From NCBI RefSeq assembly GCF_900110495.1, contig NZ_FODX01000001.1:1240001-1304000 (forward strand): a stretch of DNA of 64,000 nt. Reading direction: 5' to 3'. The notes beneath the pieces were generated by a model. That model had not been told where the DNA came from, searched no databases, and saw nothing but the letters and a program-made list of their open reading frames with translations. The stretch comes from Nitrosovibrio sp. Nv6. GTDB taxonomy: Bacteria; Pseudomonadota; Gammaproteobacteria; Burkholderiales; Nitrosomonadaceae. Below, in pieces: positions 36,110-48,402 of the stretch. Each line of letters starts with the position of its first letter. Within the stretch, counting starts at the first letter, position 1. The position numbers and the translations under genes are program-made.

Positions 36110-37153
36110 ATGAAATACGAAAACGCAAGGGCACTTCATTTTGAGTCATTGGCGGTGATAAAAACGAGCAATCCGCCGCCCCAAGATTTTTCAACACTTC
36201 CCCCCGATAGCGTGTTGAACGCAGTCGAAAGCGTGGGCTTTCGCAGCGATGGCCGCCTGCTGGCGCTCAATAGCTACGAGAACCGCGTCTACCAGATCGG
36301 CTTGGAAGAGGGCGCACCGCTGGTGGCAAAATTCTATCGTCCCGGCCGCTGGACGGATGCCGCGATATTGGAAGAACACGCCTTCGTTCATGAATTGGCC
36401 GAGCGCGAAATTCCTGTCGTGCCCGCGTTAGTGCTGGATGGAAAAACCCTGCACCATTTTGAAGGATTCCGCTTCGCTGTTTTTCCAAAACGCGGCGGCC
36501 GTGCGCCCGAACTGGAAGACCGCCACACCCTGGAATGGATAGGGCGCTTCTTGGGACGCATCCACGCCATTGGCGCACTCAAGCCGTTTCGCGAACGGCC
36601 CTTGCTGGATATCGCCAGCTTCGGTGAACAGCCGCGCGACTATCTGCTGACACATGAATTTATTCCAGCCGATCTCAACACGGCCTATCTCACCGCGTTG
36701 AATCAGGCGCTGGATGGCGTGCGCCACTGCTTTGCACGTGCGGGTGAAGTACGCGAATTGCGTCTGCATGGCGACTGCCACGCGGGCAATGTGCTGTGGA
36801 CGGACGAAGGTCCGCATTTCGTGGATTTTGATGACAGCCGCATGGGTCCGGCGGTGCAAGACTTGTGGATGTTATTGTCGGGTGAACGCCCCGACATGAT
36901 CCGGCAGTTGACCGATGTGCTGTCCGGATATGAGGATTTTTGCGATTTCGACGAACGTGAATTGCATTTGATCGAGGCGCTGCGTACGCTGCGCCTGATC
37001 CATTATGCGGCCTGGCTCGCGCAGCGCTGGAACGATCCCGCCTTCAAGCAGGCGTTCCCGTGGTTCAATACTCAGCGCTATTGGCAGGATCGCATTCTTG
37101 AATTGCGCGAACAGATCGCACTGATGGACGAGCCGCCACTATGGCAGGTATAA
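36110..37153 (+). CDS. srkA: Stress response Ser/Thr kinase SrkA (YihE)
   Basis: A 347-residue kinase of the APH/choline kinase fold. The SrkA signature region is SYENRVYQIGLEEGAPLVAKFYRPGRW (split across two strands), the catalytic loop is LHGDCHAGNVLW, and the metal motif is VDFDDSRMGP. In E. coli the protein protects cells from envelope stress and counteracts MazF-linked death. The first 25 residues are not part of the family; GTG 36158 or a nearby codon may be the true start. ychJ follows after 75 bases. Confidence 0.9.
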   Translation: MKYENARALHFESLAVIKTSNPPPQDFSTLPPDSVLNAVESVGFRSDGRLLALNSYENRVYQIGLEEGAPLVAKFYRPGRWTDAAILEEHAFVHELAEREIPVVPALVLDGKTLHHFEGFRFAVFPKRGGRAPELEDRHTLEWIGRFLGRIHAIGALKPFRERPLLDIASFGEQPRDYLLTHEFIPADLNTAYLTALNQALDGVRHCFARAGEVRELRLHGDCHAGNVLWTDEGPHFVDFDDSRMGPAVQDLWMLLSGERPDMIRQLTDVLSGYEDFCDFDERELHLIEALRTLRLIHYAAWLAQRWNDPAFKQAFPWFNTQRYWQDRILELREQIALMDEPPLWQV

Positions 37154-37228
37154 CAGCTGTCCTCGCCTGTTCATATCGCGACTATTAGAAGAATTACAAT
37201 CGAAAACGCTCAACCGAGTCTTGTTTCC

Positions 37229-37711
37229 ATGGATATGAAAACAATGCGCGGCCCGTGCGGCTGCGTAGGAGTAACGGCGAAACCATCGGGAACCGGGCGA
37301 TGTCCTCCTTACGCTGACAGCAACAAAGAATATATCGACTGCTGTGGCCGCTATCTCGATGATGGCGAAGCTGCTCCCACCGCCGAAGCGTTGATGCGTT
37401 CCCGCTACACTGCGTACACCCTCGGTCGTGAAGATTATCTGCTGGCGACCTGGCATCACAGTACACGTCCGGCTTCACTTGAACTGGCGAACGAACCGCA
37501 CCGCAAATGGCTGGGGCTGGAAGTGCGGCGGTATGAACAACTGGAGCCGGACCATGCGGTGGTGGAATTTGTGGCGCGCTACAAGGTGGGCGGACGCGCA
37601 CATCGTTTGCATGAAATCAGCCGGTTCGTGCGCGAGGCCAGGCAGTGGTTCTATTTGGATGGCGATATCGGCCAAGGCGGGAGGTTGAAAACGGCTAAAC
37701 TAGCCGGTTGA
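37229..37711 (+). CDS. YchJ family (UPF0225) zinc-binding protein
   Basis: A 160-residue protein with the UPF0225/YchJ layout: an N-terminal CGC ... CCGRYL SEC-C-like metal site, the core AEALMRSRYTAYTLG..DYL, and WLGLEV ... VEFVARYKVGGR ... HEISRFVREARQWFYLDGD. The function of the family is unknown; a zinc-binding, NTF2-like fold is predicted. The C-terminal SEC-C motif found in many YchJ proteins is missing, so this is the short form. Confidence 0.85.
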   Translation: MDMKTMRGPCGCVGVTAKPSGTGRCPPYADSNKEYIDCCGRYLDDGEAAPTAEALMRSRYTAYTLGREDYLLATWHHSTRPASLELANEPHRKWLGLEVRRYEQLEPDHAVVEFVARYKVGGRAHRLHEISRFVREARQWFYLDGDIGQGGRLKTAKLAG

Positions 37712-37779
37712 TAACCCCTGAAGCAGAGCAACGGTGTCTGAAGGGTCGCAAGGGCGCCCCTGTCATGTGTCATATCATG

Positions 37780-38634
37780 TTATTGACGTAACCGTAAGGA
37801 ACGATAAAGCTGCCGCGCCTCTTCTTCCTTGAGCGTATCCTTGATTTCGCGCATGACACCGTTCATATCGACTGGAATCTCAATACGCTCGAAGCAGCCA
37901 GTCAGGACGCTGTCCGGGTGCAGTTGACTGGTTTCGTAGAGGGACCATATTTCCCTGCCATAGTCGGTGGCCAGCAACTCAGGCGCAAAACGCCCAAAGT
38001 AAGCAGCCAGGTTTTCGACATCCCGCAGCAGCATTTTCGAAGCCTGGTTGTTGGCCGCCGCATCGATGGCTTGGGGAAGATCGATGATGACGGGACCCGT
38101 GCTGTCGACCAGCACGTTGTACTCGGACAGATCGCCGTGAATGATCCCCGCGCAGAGCATGCGCACCACCTGCTTGATCAATGTGCGGTGATATTCGCGG
38201 GACAGCTCGGCGGTGAGTACCAGATCATTGAGCCGGGGTGCGGCGTTGCCTTCGCTGTCGGTCAGCAGTTCCATCAGCAGCACGCCTTCATGGAAATTAT
38301 ACGGCCTGGGCACGCGCACACCCGCTGCAGCCAGACGGTACAAGGCATCTACCTCGGCATTTTGCCACGCTTCTTCCTGGGCTTTGCGTCCATAGCGGGT
38401 GCCTTTTTCCATGGCTCGCGCACGACGGCTGTTTTTTACCTTGCGGCCTTCGGTGTAATTCACACTCTGGCGGAAACTGCGCTTATTGACTTCTTTATAT
38501 ACCTTCGCGCAACGTATTTCTCCTTCGCAGCGCACCACATAGACAGTGGCTTCCTTGCCGCTCATCAGCTGACGGATGACCTCATCGACAAGGCCATCCT
38601 GTATCAGCGGTTCAATTCTTTTTGGAGTTTTCAT
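37780..38634 (-). CDS. RIO-type serine kinase
   Basis: A 284-residue RIO1-like atypical kinase. It has a P-loop-like strand MSGKEATVYVV, catalytic loop IIHGDLSEYNVLV and metal site VIIDLPQA. Bacterial members are widespread but poorly understood; archaeal and eukaryotic relatives act in ribosome maturation. ATG 38634 is preferred by family comparison, although no good Shine-Dalgarno is seen; the frame extends to TTG 38691. It is downstream of dnaJ on the same strand, with a 108-base gap. Confidence 0.87.
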   Translation of the reverse strand: MKTPKRIEPLIQDGLVDEVIRQLMSGKEATVYVVRCEGEIRCAKVYKEVNKRSFRQSVNYTEGRKVKNSRRARAMEKGTRYGRKAQEEAWQNAEVDALYRLAAAGVRVPRPYNFHEGVLLMELLTDSEGNAAPRLNDLVLTAELSREYHRTLIKQVVRMLCAGIIHGDLSEYNVLVDSTGPVIIDLPQAIDAAANNQASKMLLRDVENLAAYFGRFAPELLATDYGREIWSLYETSQLHPDSVLTGCFERIEIPVDMNGVMREIKDTLKEEEARQLYRSLRLRQ

Positions 38635-38742
38635 TGATGTCGTACTACGTTCTTTGCAACGTAGCCGATATGAAGTGATACGGCCTTCCAAATCAACTTC
38701 AAGTTGCTACCATTGCAATTACCGTAACTGCCGGAACAAGAC

Positions 38743-39849
38743 TTACTCCGCAAAAAATTCCCGCACCTTGTCCATCCAGGATTTGGCGCGGGGGCTATGA
38801 CGAGAACCGTCTTCCTGATTGATCGCCTCCAGTTCCTGCAACAACTCTTTCTGCCGGGCAGTCAGTTTGACCGGCGTCTCCACGACCACATGGCACAATA
38901 AATCGCCTTGAGTATTGCTGCGCACACCTTTGATGCCCTTGCCACGCAGACGGAATATTTTCCCACTCTGGGTTTCCGCCGGTATCCTGATTTTGGCATG
39001 GCCCTCGAGCGTGGGGATCTCGATTTCTCCCCCCAGCGCAGCGGTAGTGAAACTTACGGGCATTTCGCAGTGCAAATCGTTGTGATCGCGCTGAAAGACG
39101 GCGTGAGGCGACAGATGGATGACAACATACAAATCCCCAGGGGGGCCATTGTTGACGCCTGCCTCGCCTTCTCCGGATAAACGGATGCGGTCACCTTCAT
39201 CCACCCCGGCGGGAATTTTTACCGCCAAGGTCTTATGGTGTTTGACTCTTCCCGCGCCGCCGCATGTAATACAGGGACTCGAGATAAATTTGCCGCTGCC
39301 ATGGCATTTGGGGCACGTTTGTTGAATGGAGAAAAACCCCTGCTGCATTCTTACCTGTCCATGGCCGTTGCAAGTAGGACACATGACAGGTGACGTGCCG
39401 GGTTTCGCTCCGCTGCCATGGCAGGTTCCGCACGTATCCATGGTGGGAATGCGGATCTTGGTTTCCGTTCCGCGTGCCGCGTGTTCCAGCGAAATTTCCA
39501 GGTTATAGCGCAGGTCCGCACCACGATAGACATTTGCATGTCCTCCGCGTCCGCCGAAGAGGTCGCCGAATATGTCGCCAAACGCGTCGGCAAAACCCTG
39601 AGCGCCTGCTCCTGCCATGTTCGGGTCCACGCCGGCATGTCCGTGCTGGTCATACGCGGCCCGCTTCCTCGGATCCGCAAGTATTTCGTAAGCTTCTTTT
39701 GCTTCCTTGAAGTGGTCCTCCGATCGGGGATTATCCGGATTTCGATCTGGATGGTATTTCATCGCAAGCCTGCGATAGGCTTTTTTTATGTCCTCTTCGC
39801 TGCTGTCGCGGTCAACGCCCAGCACTTCATAGTAATCGCGTTTGCTCAT
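38743..39849 (-). CDS. dnaJ: Chaperone DnaJ
   Basis: A 368-residue class I J-protein: J domain with HPD near residue 33, a short Gly-rich linker (GGRGGHANV), and four CxxCxGxG zinc repeats ([32 protein letters not shown]). The C-terminal substrate-binding domains follow. It stimulates DnaK ATPase and delivers substrates. It is preceded by dnaK with a 143-base gap that contains an imperfect inverted repeat (about 39918-39985). Confidence 0.97.
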   Translation of the reverse strand: MSKRDYYEVLGVDRDSSEEDIKKAYRRLAMKYHPDRNPDNPRSEDHFKEAKEAYEILADPRKRAAYDQHGHAGVDPNMAGAGAQGFADAFGDIFGDLFGGRGGHANVYRGADLRYNLEISLEHAARGTETKIRIPTMDTCGTCHGSGAKPGTSPVMCPTCNGHGQVRMQQGFFSIQQTCPKCHGSGKFISSPCITCGGAGRVKHHKTLAVKIPAGVDEGDRIRLSGEGEAGVNNGPPGDLYVVIHLSPHAVFQRDHNDLHCEMPVSFTTAALGGEIEIPTLEGHAKIRIPAETQSGKIFRLRGKGIKGVRSNTQGDLLCHVVVETPVKLTARQKELLQELEAINQEDGSRHSPRAKSWMDKVREFFAE

Positions 39850-39992
39850 ATAGGTTTTCTTGAAAATTGGAAGCGTAGAGGATCATTCAACGCTCGATGC
39901 TTTGCTTCTGCAACGAACACCAAAACGCAGGATGCGCCGAAGACGTTCAACCTCTTCTCCGCATCTCTGCGCTTCAGCTTTGGTGCGCCTGC

Positions 39993-41930
39993 TTACTTCT
40001 TGTTCTTTACTTCCTCAAACTCGGCATCCACTACTTCGCCTTCCACGGGTTTTTCGCCGCCGCCCTGCTGGCCGGACTCTGCGCCGGGCTGGGCCTGGGC
40101 CTGCTGGGCCTGCTCCTGGGAATACATCTTCTCCGCCAGTTTATGCGACACCTCGGCCAGTGCTTGAGTTTTGGCCTCGATGACGTCCTTGCTGTCGGAT
40201 TTCAATGCTTCTTCCGCATCCTTCAGCGCACCTTCTATTTTGGACTTTTCATCCTCGTCCAATTTTTCGCCATGCTCTTTCAATGTTTTTCTCACCGAAT
40301 GAATCATCGCATCGCACTGATTGCGGACGGTGACAAGCTCCACCGTCTTGTGGTCCTCCTCGGCATGCGCCTCGGCATCCTTGACCATGCGCTGCACCTC
40401 TTCATCCGACAAGCCGGAGCTTGCCTGAATCTTGATCTTATTCTCCTTGCCGGTAGCCTTGTCTTTGGCGGATACGTGCAGTATGCCGTTGGAGTCAATG
40501 TCGAATGTCACCTCGATTTGCGGCATGCCGCGTGGCGCGGGTGGAATGTCGCTCAGATTGAATTGCCCCAGGCTCTTGTTACCGGAGGCCATCTCCCGCT
40601 CACCTTGCAGCACATGAATCGTTACCGCGGTCTGGTTTTCCTCTGCAGTCGAAAACACCTGTTGCGCCTTGGTTGGAATAGTGGTGTTTTTCTGGATCAG
40701 CTTGGTCATTACGCCGCCAAGCGTCTCGATACCCAGCGATAACGGAGTAACGTCCAACAGCAGCACGTCTTTCACTGCGCCCTGCAGCACGCCGCCCTGA
40801 ATGGCCGCGCCGACCGCAACCGCTTCGTCCGGATTGACGTCCTTGCGCGGCTCCTTGCCGAAAATTTCCCTGACTTTATCCTGCACCTTGGGCATGCGGG
40901 TTTGTCCGCCCACCAGAATGATGTCCTCGATATCCGAAATCTTCACGCCGGCATCTTTGATTGCGATGCGGCAAGGCTCCACAGTTCGCTCTATCAGCTC
41001 TTCCACGAGGCTTTCCAGCTTGGCTCGGGTAATTCTCACCGCCAGATGTTTGGGACCCGAGGCATCGGCCGTAATGTAGGGCAGATTGACCTCGGTCTGC
41101 TGACTGGATGAGAGTTCGATTTTGGCTTTTTCCGCCGAATCTTTTAAGCGCTGCAAGGCGAGCATATCTTTTTTCAGATCTATGCCGTTTTCTTTTTTGA
41201 ACTCATCCACGAGATATTCGATTACGCGCGAGTCGAAATCCTCGCCGCCGAGGAAAGTGTCGCCGTTGGTGGCCAACACTTCGAACTGGTGCTCACCCTC
41301 CACTTCCGCGATTTCGATAATGGAAATATCGAACGTGCCGCCGCCCAGGTCATATACGGCCACCTTCCTATCGCCTTCTTTTTTATCCATTCCGAAAGCC
41401 AGGGCCGCCGCAGTCGGCTCGTTGATGATGCGCTTGACTTCCAGGCCGGCTATGCGTCCTGCATCCTTGGTTGCCTGGCGCTGAGAGTCGTTAAAATAGG
41501 CGGGAACGGTAATGACAGCCTCGGTCACTGGCTCGCCCAGGTAATCCTCGGCGGTTTTTTTCATTTTTATCAGCACTTGCGCGGAAATTTCCGGCGGAGC
41601 AATTTTCTTGCCGCGCACTTCTATCCAGGCATCATTGTTCTCGGCCTTGATGATGTTGTAGGGCACCATCTTGATATCCCTTTGCACCATCTCCTCATTG
41701 AAACGACGCCCGATCAGGCGTTTCACCGCAAAAAGGGTATTTTTAGGGTTGGTGACCGCTTGACGTTTGGCGGATGCGCCCACCAGAATTTCGCCGTCTT
41801 CAGTATAGGCAACAATTGAAGGTGTCGTACGCGCCCCCTCCGAGTTCTCTATCACCTTGGGCTTACCGTTCTCCATGACGGCCACACATGAATTGGTGGT
41901 GCCGAGGTCAATGCCAATAATTTTTGCCAT
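39993..41930 (-). CDS. dnaK: Chaperone DnaK (Hsp70)
   Basis: A 645-residue Hsp70 with the usual N-terminal phosphate loop ([17 protein letters not shown]), hinge [10 protein letters not shown], linker [18 protein letters not shown] and a Gly/Gln-rich tail ending [22 protein letters not shown] precedes ATG 41930. It has its own sigma-32 promoter at 41994-42021, in addition to read-through from grpE. Confidence 0.98.
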   Translation of the reverse strand: MAKIIGIDLGTTNSCVAVMENGKPKVIENSEGARTTPSIVAYTEDGEILVGASAKRQAVTNPKNTLFAVKRLIGRRFNEEMVQRDIKMVPYNIIKAENNDAWIEVRGKKIAPPEISAQVLIKMKKTAEDYLGEPVTEAVITVPAYFNDSQRQATKDAGRIAGLEVKRIINEPTAAALAFGMDKKEGDRKVAVYDLGGGTFDISIIEIAEVEGEHQFEVLATNGDTFLGGEDFDSRVIEYLVDEFKKENGIDLKKDMLALQRLKDSAEKAKIELSSSQQTEVNLPYITADASGPKHLAVRITRAKLESLVEELIERTVEPCRIAIKDAGVKISDIEDIILVGGQTRMPKVQDKVREIFGKEPRKDVNPDEAVAVGAAIQGGVLQGAVKDVLLLDVTPLSLGIETLGGVMTKLIQKNTTIPTKAQQVFSTAEENQTAVTIHVLQGEREMASGNKSLGQFNLSDIPPAPRGMPQIEVTFDIDSNGILHVSAKDKATGKENKIKIQASSGLSDEEVQRMVKDAEAHAEEDHKTVELVTVRNQCDAMIHSVRKTLKEHGEKLDEDEKSKIEGALKDAEEALKSDSKDVIEAKTQALAEVSHKLAEKMYSQEQAQQAQAQPGAESGQQGGGEKPVEGEVVDAEFEEVKNKK

Positions 41931-41993
41931 GATTTGATCCTTGTTAGTAGTTAGTATCGATATTCGACTACGCGAAATATCCGTCTGTGCGAA

Positions 41994-42021
41994 AAATGGG
42001 GATTAAGATTGGAATTTCAAG
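41994..42021 (-). promoter_or_regulatory. Sigma-32 heat-shock promoter of dnaK
   Basis: On the minus strand CTTGAAA (42015-42021), 13 bases, then CCCCATTT (41994-42001). This is an exact match to the heat-shock consensus. The -35 overlaps the end of grpE. Confidence 0.85.
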
Positions 42022-42604
42022 TCTCTTTAGCCTTGGAAACCATCACCAGTGCCGGTCGAATCACACGGTCGTTGAGTACATAACCTTTCTGCATCACTTG
42101 CACGACAGTGTTGGGAGCGAGATCTGAGTCTACCGTTGACATTGCCTGATGCAGATGCGGATCAAATTTCGCCCCCTGCGGATTGATCAGCTTGATATTG
42201 AATTTTTCGAAAACGGCTGTAAGCTGTCTAAGCGTCAGTTCCATTCCGCTTTTAAAATTCTCCACTGTCGCATTTTCCACCGCCAGCGCCGCTTCCAGGC
42301 TATCCATCACCGCGAGCAGTTCAGTGGAAAAATTCTCGATTGCATATTTGTGGGCGTTGGCAACGTCAATCTGTGCACGCTTTCTTATATTTTCCGCGTC
42401 CGCCCTGGCGCGCAGCCACGCATCATAATGCTCAGCAGCGTCCAGTTCGGCTTTTTTCAATAATTGTTCCAGACTCGGCATCGATTCCACTGCCGATTCC
42501 GCTGTCTTCGCTGTCTCGTTGCCGGTGGCCGGGGGCGCGCCCGTTTCGTTCGCTGCCGCTGTCTGTTCAGGCTGATCTGGTTGAGGTCGGTTTACATCTG
42601 TCAT
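42017..42604 (-). CDS. grpE: Nucleotide exchange factor GrpE
   Basis: A 195-residue GrpE: a disordered acidic and Ala-rich N-terminus (1-45), a long paired helix (46-115), and the beta-wing domain ending [11 protein letters not shown]. The conserved segments [14 protein letters not shown] and [15 protein letters not shown] are present. It accelerates ADP release from DnaK. AGGAGAAGCCC precedes the ATG. It is the first gene of the grpE-dnaK-dnaJ set, and hrcA is not present. Confidence 0.96.
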   Translation of the reverse strand: MTDVNRPQPDQPEQTAAANETGAPPATGNETAKTAESAVESMPSLEQLLKKAELDAAEHYDAWLRARADAENIRKRAQIDVANAHKYAIENFSTELLAVMDSLEAALAVENATVENFKSGMELTLRQLTAVFEKFNIKLINPQGAKFDPHLHQAMSTVDSDLAPNTVVQVMQKGYVLNDRVIRPALVMVSKAKET

Positions 42605-42632
42605 GGGCTTCTCCTAATTTCTGTTCATTTCT

Positions 42633-42660
42633 ATATCGGGACGGGTTTTCCAATTTCAAG
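42633..42660 (-). promoter_or_regulatory. Sigma-32 heat-shock promoter of grpE
   Basis: On the minus strand CTTGAAA (42654-42660), 13 bases, then CCCGATAT (42633-42640), close to consensus. It ends about 28 bases before the grpE start. Confidence 0.8.
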
Positions 42661-42808
42661 TTCCCGGAAGAGATCATTGCAGATAGAGCATGCTGTTTAC
42701 CTTGAAGACATTGAATGGAAGCGTCGAGAGGTGCAGCGCCATCGCTACAGGCGTGTTCCGGCCTCCCGTGGACACGTAAAATATCCAATGGAAACAAATG
42801 CAACAAAA

Positions 42809-44212
<1,404 letters not shown>

Positions 44213-44326
44213 TCACCGGCGGGAGCCATTCTAACATAGGCAGGGCAGCCGCCGCATCGTCCGGACTGTGCACTGTCACGCGGAAAGCCGATATAATGCT
44301 AGCTGATAATTCCCCCAAGGTCGGCC

Positions 44327-44935
44327 ATGAAGCTTATCGGATCGCTCACTAGTCCCTATGTGCGCAAGACACGCATCGTTCTGGCGGAAAAGCACATCGG
44401 TTATAATTTTGAACTGGAAGCTCCCTGGGATGCGGATAGCCATGTACCGGATTACAACCCGCTGGGAAAGGTGCCGATATTGATTATGGACGACGGAACC
44501 AGCCTGTTTGATTCGCGCGTGATCGTCGAATATCTCGACAATATCAATCCCGTATCCCGGCTTATTCCCGAATCCAACCGCCGGCGCATCATGGTAAAGC
44601 GTTGGGAAGCACTGGCAGACGGCATTTGCGACGCTGCCGCATCGATGTTCCTCGAACGCAAACGCCCTGAAGCGAACCAAAGCCCGGAATGGATTGCGCG
44701 CCAGCAGAAAAAAGTTACCAGGGGTCTGGAAGCGGCTGCCCATGAGTTGAGCGATAAGAAATGGTGCGATGCCAACATTTATACGCTGGCTGATATTGCG
44801 CTGGGCTGCGCGCTCGGTTACCTGGCTTTTCGCTTTCCCGAAATCGAATGGCGCAACACCTTTCCTAATCTTGCCGATCTTTCCAACAGGTTGGAGAAAC
44901 GAACGCCATTTATCGAAACAGCGCCTCGGGGGTGA
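44327..44935 (+). CDS. Glutathione S-transferase family protein
   Basis: A 202-residue protein with an N-terminal thioredoxin-like domain (MKLIGSLTSPYVRKTRIVLAEK, then YNPLGKVPILIMDDG and LFDSRVIVEYL) and an all-helical C-terminal domain. It resembles the YibF-type group; Ser near residue 9 would activate glutathione. The substrate is unknown. AAGGTCGG precedes the ATG. It is divergent from purB and convergent with mnmA. Confidence 0.9.
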   Translation: MKLIGSLTSPYVRKTRIVLAEKHIGYNFELEAPWDADSHVPDYNPLGKVPILIMDDGTSLFDSRVIVEYLDNINPVSRLIPESNRRRIMVKRWEALADGICDAAASMFLERKRPEANQSPEWIARQQKKVTRGLEAAAHELSDKKWCDANIYTLADIALGCALGYLAFRFPEIEWRNTFPNLADLSNRLEKRTPFIETAPRG

Positions 44936-45042
44936 TCGAGCAGGGGTTCATGCGAATGTAAAGCAGGTCGGGCATGGTCCACCTACTCCTCATAGCTTGG
45001 TTGGCAAACTGGACACTCGGCGGAGAACTTGCTCAGAGGTTC

Positions 45043-46128
45043 CTAACACTCATCGATAATAACCCCTCCGCCCAGACACACCTTACTCTCGTACACAACC
45101 ACGGATTGTCCTGGTGTCACTGCCCACTGCGGTTGCGCGAATTCGATCTTGCATTTGCTGTGGTCGACATACGCAATCGCGCAGGGAGCATCAGTTTGAC
45201 GATAACGGATCTTGGCGGCATAAACCCAGTTGCATTGAGGGATTCGGCCACTTATCCAGGTGAGGTCGGCCGCGGTGAGGGAGGGTCTGAATAGATCGGG
45301 ATGATCATGGCCTTGCACTACGATCAGAATATTTCGTGCCACGTCCTTGTTTGAAACGAACCAGGGTTCGCCATCACCTTCTCTTGTTCCGCCAATGCCC
45401 AGCCCCTGCCGCTGGCCGATAGTGTAGTACATCAAGCCGTCATGCCTGCCCATGACAGTGCCAGTTGGGGTCTGTATCTCCCCTGGCTCATTCGGCAAGT
45501 AACGATTGAGGAACTCCCTGAAGGGCCGCTCCCCGATAAAACAGATTCCAGTGCTGTCTTTCTTGGAAAAATTCGGCAATCCATAGTCCCTGGCAATCTT
45601 GCGCACATCGCGTTTGTAAAGATGACCAATGGGAAACAAGGTCCTGGACAGCTGTGCCTGGTTCAAACGATAGAGAAAGTAGCTCTGGTCCTTGCTTCCA
45701 TCTTCGCCTTTCAGCAACTGGAATATTCCGTTCGTTTCGCGTACCTGGGCATAATGGCCGGTCGCAATATGGTCGGCGCCGAGTCCGGTTGCATGCTCGA
45801 GAAATGCCTTGAACTTGATCTCGGCGTTGCATAGCACATCCGGATTCGGGGTACGCCCGGCTTTATACTCCGCAAGGAAGTGGCTGAATACGCGGTCCTT
45901 ATACTCAGCCGAGAAATTTACCGCTTCCAGGGGAATTCCAATAATATCCGCAACGGATGCCGCATCAAGCAGATCCTGCCGGGAAGAGCAGTATTCGTCG
46001 GTATCGTCGTCTTCCCAATTCTTCATGAAGAGGCCGATTACTTCGAAACCTTGCTGCTTCAACAGTAATGCCGCGACGGATGAATCGACCCCGCCGGACA
46101 TGCCGACTACTACTCGTGCTTTGTTCAT
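45043..46128 (-). CDS. mnmA: tRNA-specific 2-thiouridylase MnmA
   Basis: Transfers sulfur to C2 of U34 in Lys, Glu and Gln tRNAs. The 361-residue product starts [17 protein letters not shown] (PP-loop), and has the catalytic cysteines in [11 protein letters not shown] and STGICFIGE. The frame is open upstream to 46410, but that part is GC-rich repeat DNA. ATG 46128 gives the normal N-terminus. In E. coli nudJ is next to mnmA; here a palindromic element has come between them. Confidence 0.95.
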   Translation of the reverse strand: MNKARVVVGMSGGVDSSVAALLLKQQGFEVIGLFMKNWEDDDTDEYCSSRQDLLDAASVADIIGIPLEAVNFSAEYKDRVFSHFLAEYKAGRTPNPDVLCNAEIKFKAFLEHATGLGADHIATGHYAQVRETNGIFQLLKGEDGSKDQSYFLYRLNQAQLSRTLFPIGHLYKRDVRKIARDYGLPNFSKKDSTGICFIGERPFREFLNRYLPNEPGEIQTPTGTVMGRHDGLMYYTIGQRQGLGIGGTREGDGEPWFVSNKDVARNILIVVQGHDHPDLFRPSLTAADLTWISGRIPQCNWVYAAKIRYRQTDAPCAIAYVDHSKCKIEFAQPQWAVTPGQSVVVYESKVCLGGGVIIDEC

Positions 46129-46146
46129 GATTCCGAATTGCTCATC

Positions 46147-46534
46147 TTTTAACCTAAATCCGGTAGTTGGACGGGGTGGAATGTGCGGTTTTTGGGGTGC
46201 AGGGCAAGGCGCAACGACGCGGAATGGCGCGACCGCGCAGGGCGGAGCAGTGCCTTCCGCAGGAAGGTGCGACCCCGTAGCGGGATGCGGACGCGATAAA
46301 ACGCGGTCGCGGCATCCCCTGCGCTGCCCGATCCCCGCTTTGCGGGGTCCCTCGTGCAACGCTTCGGGGCGCCCCCTTCCAAGGAGTTGCAACGCAGCCG
46401 TGTGCCGCAAAAACCGTGCAATCCGCCCCGTAGCGAACTCAACAAAAAGGTGAAGCTCAAGTTATACAAAAAGTCTTTGTCGATCATAACGCTAAACTGA
46501 AAAAATGAGCGGTCAACTGCCGGATTTAGGTTTA
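46147..46534. repeat. Palindromic MITE-like element with terminal inverted repeats
   Basis: The ends carry AACCTAAATCCGGTAGTTG (46151) and, inverted, AACCTAAATCCGGCAGTTG (46533 to 46514). A second inverted pair lies inside (CGGTTTTTGGGGTGC, 46186, and CGGTTTTTGCGGCAC, inverted, about 46400). The centre has further hairpins: CCTTCCGCAGGAAGG, GCGACCGCG/CGCGGTCGC and CCCCGCTTTGCGGGG. It is very GC-rich in the middle, has no credible gene, and lies between nudJ and mnmA, supplying the nudJ stop codon. Confidence 0.75.
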
Positions 46535-46978
46535 ATCGTAATGAGTAAGAATTTCCAGAGAATAGTGCTTGCCCGCCAGATGATCTTCGATACATCTCAT
46601 CACCAGGGGACTCCGGTGGCAATAGGTCATCTGCCGGATTTCCTCGACGCCAAACCATCCGGCGCGCACTATGCCAATATCCAGCGCTCTATCCGGATCA
46701 TGATCAATGACAGAACCGGTAAAAGCAAAGCGGATAAAGGTAATGTTCTCAGTGTGGGAGTGCCAGTGATAAATGCCTAGCACCGATTGCGGGACAAAAG
46801 TGTAGGCCGTTTCTTCCAGAGTTTCCCGAATGGCGGCGTCGATAATGGATTCGCCTGGTTCCAGATGGCCCGCCGGCTGGTTGAACAGTATACCGCTGCC
46901 GGTTTGTTCCTCAACCAGCAGGTATTGCCCGCCCTTTTCGACGACCGCTGCAACCGTGACGTTGGGTTTCCAGATCAT
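46532..46978 (-). CDS. nudJ: Nudix phosphatase NudJ
   Basis: A 148-residue Nudix enzyme; the box begins GHLEPGESIIDAA and continues RETLEETAY. NudJ hydrolyses HMP-PP (thiamine intermediate) and nucleoside di- and triphosphates in E. coli. Its neighbour there is mnmA, as here, apart from the inserted palindromic element. The stop codon TAA lies at the outer edge of that element, so the last residue or two may have changed on insertion. Confidence 0.85.
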   Translation of the reverse strand: MIWKPNVTVAAVVEKGGQYLLVEEQTGSGILFNQPAGHLEPGESIIDAAIRETLEETAYTFVPQSVLGIYHWHSHTENITFIRFAFTGSVIDHDPDRALDIGIVRAGWFGVEEIRQMTYCHRSPLVMRCIEDHLAGKHYSLEILTHYD

Positions 46979-47135
46979 GATCCTGTTCAGCTTACCTTCA
47001 GCTTGCCGTTATGTAATTAATTGAGAGCAAACGAATGCTCAGGAGCGCAAACGAATGCAGGACCGAATCTTATCGTATAATCGGCAGCTTCGCCGCCAGT
47101 GATTCTTATTCGCTTGACAACTCTCGGGAGATACC

Positions 47136-48389
47136 ATGTACCAGCACATCAGCACACCAGCCGAAGGAACAAAAATCCGCGTAAATGCAGATTTTTCCCT
47201 GAGTGTGCCCGATAACCCCGTTATCCCCTGTATCGAAGGTGACGGTATTGGCGTGGACATTACGCCCGTCATGAAGAAAGTGGTGGATTCTGCGGTTGAA
47301 AAAGCTTATGGCGGCAAACGCAGGATTTTCTGGATGGAAATTTATGCCGGTGAGAAAGCCACCCGGGTTTACGGTGAAAACGTCTGGCTCCCCGATGAAA
47401 CGCTGCAGGCGGCGCGGGAATATGTAGTCTCCATCAAGGGCCCGCTAACTACCCCGGTGGGCGGGGGCATTCGATCCATTAACGTGGCCTTACGCCAAGA
47501 GTTGGATTTGTATGTATGTCTGCGGCCGGTCCGCTATTTTCAGGGCGTGCCAAGTCCGGTAAAAAATCCCGAAAAAACCGATATGGTGATTTTTCGCGAG
47601 AACTCCGAAGACATTTATGCCGGGATCGAGTGGGAAGCCGAGTCGATGAATGCAAGAAAGATCATTGATTTTTTAACGGCGGATATGGGTGTCACGAAAA
47701 TACGCTTCCCGCAAACATCGGGAATCGGCATCAAACCCGTATCCAGAGAGGGTACCGAGCGTCTGGTACGCAAGGCTATTGAGTACGCTATAGAGAACAA
47801 TCGCCGCTCTGTCACGCTGGTGCACAAGGGCAATATCATGAAGTTTACCGAGGGTGCATTCAAAAACTGGGGCTACGAGCTGGCTGCACGAGAATTTGGA
47901 GCTCGCTTGCTTGATGGTGGTCCCTGGATGAGGTTGCCCGAAGACAAGGGGGGAGTCATTATCAAGGATGTGATCGCTGACGCTTTCCTGCAGCAGATCT
48001 TGTTGCGTCCGGAGGAATATGACGTGATTGCCACGCTGAATCTGAATGGAGACTACATTTCCGACGCCTTGGCGGCGCAAGTTGGTGGTATCGGCATAGC
48101 GCCCGGTGCAAACCTCAGCGATTCGATTGCAATTTTCGAAGCAACCCACGGTACCGCGCCAAAATACGCAGGCAAGGATCAGGTTAATCCCGGATCAATT
48201 ATTCTGTCGGCAGAGATGATGCTGCGATATATGGGCTGGATAGAGGCCGCCGGGCTGATTACCAGTGCCATGGAAAAAACGATCCAGGACAAAATCGTGA
48301 CTTATGACTTTGCGCGGCAGATGCCCCACGCGCAGAAGGTCTCATGTTCCGCATTCGGCCAGGCACTGATTGAACATATGCCTGCTTGA
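47136..48389 (+). CDS. icd: Isocitrate dehydrogenase, NADP-dependent
   Basis: A 417-residue TCA cycle enzyme of the E. coli Icd type. The regulatory serine lies in [14 protein letters not shown], the metal site residues are in [14 protein letters not shown], and [19 protein letters not shown] is the NADP-binding region. GGGAG precedes ATG 47136. It ends at the hairpin that serves as terminator of the convergent cold-shock gene. Confidence 0.97.
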   Translation: MYQHISTPAEGTKIRVNADFSLSVPDNPVIPCIEGDGIGVDITPVMKKVVDSAVEKAYGGKRRIFWMEIYAGEKATRVYGENVWLPDETLQAAREYVVSIKGPLTTPVGGGIRSINVALRQELDLYVCLRPVRYFQGVPSPVKNPEKTDMVIFRENSEDIYAGIEWEAESMNARKIIDFLTADMGVTKIRFPQTSGIGIKPVSREGTERLVRKAIEYAIENNRRSVTLVHKGNIMKFTEGAFKNWGYELAAREFGARLLDGGPWMRLPEDKGGVIIKDVIADAFLQQILLRPEEYDVIATLNLNGDYISDALAAQVGGIGIAPGANLSDSIAIFEATHGTAPKYAGKDQVNPGSIILSAEMMLRYMGWIEAAGLITSAMEKTIQDKIVTYDFARQMPHAQKVSCSAFGQALIEHMPA

Positions 48390-48402
48390 CTTCTGCACGA
48401 AA

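Noticed and set aside
39897..40742. A 281-codon plus-strand frame with hydrophobic stretches, opposite dnaK
   Set aside because: It is antisense to the Ala/Glu/Gln-rich dnaK tail, which gives Leu/Cys-rich nonsense; dnaK is certain.
46149..46658. A 169-codon Arg-rich minus-strand frame across the palindromic element
   Set aside because: It is produced by GC-rich palindromes and runs into nudJ in another frame; it has no known domain.
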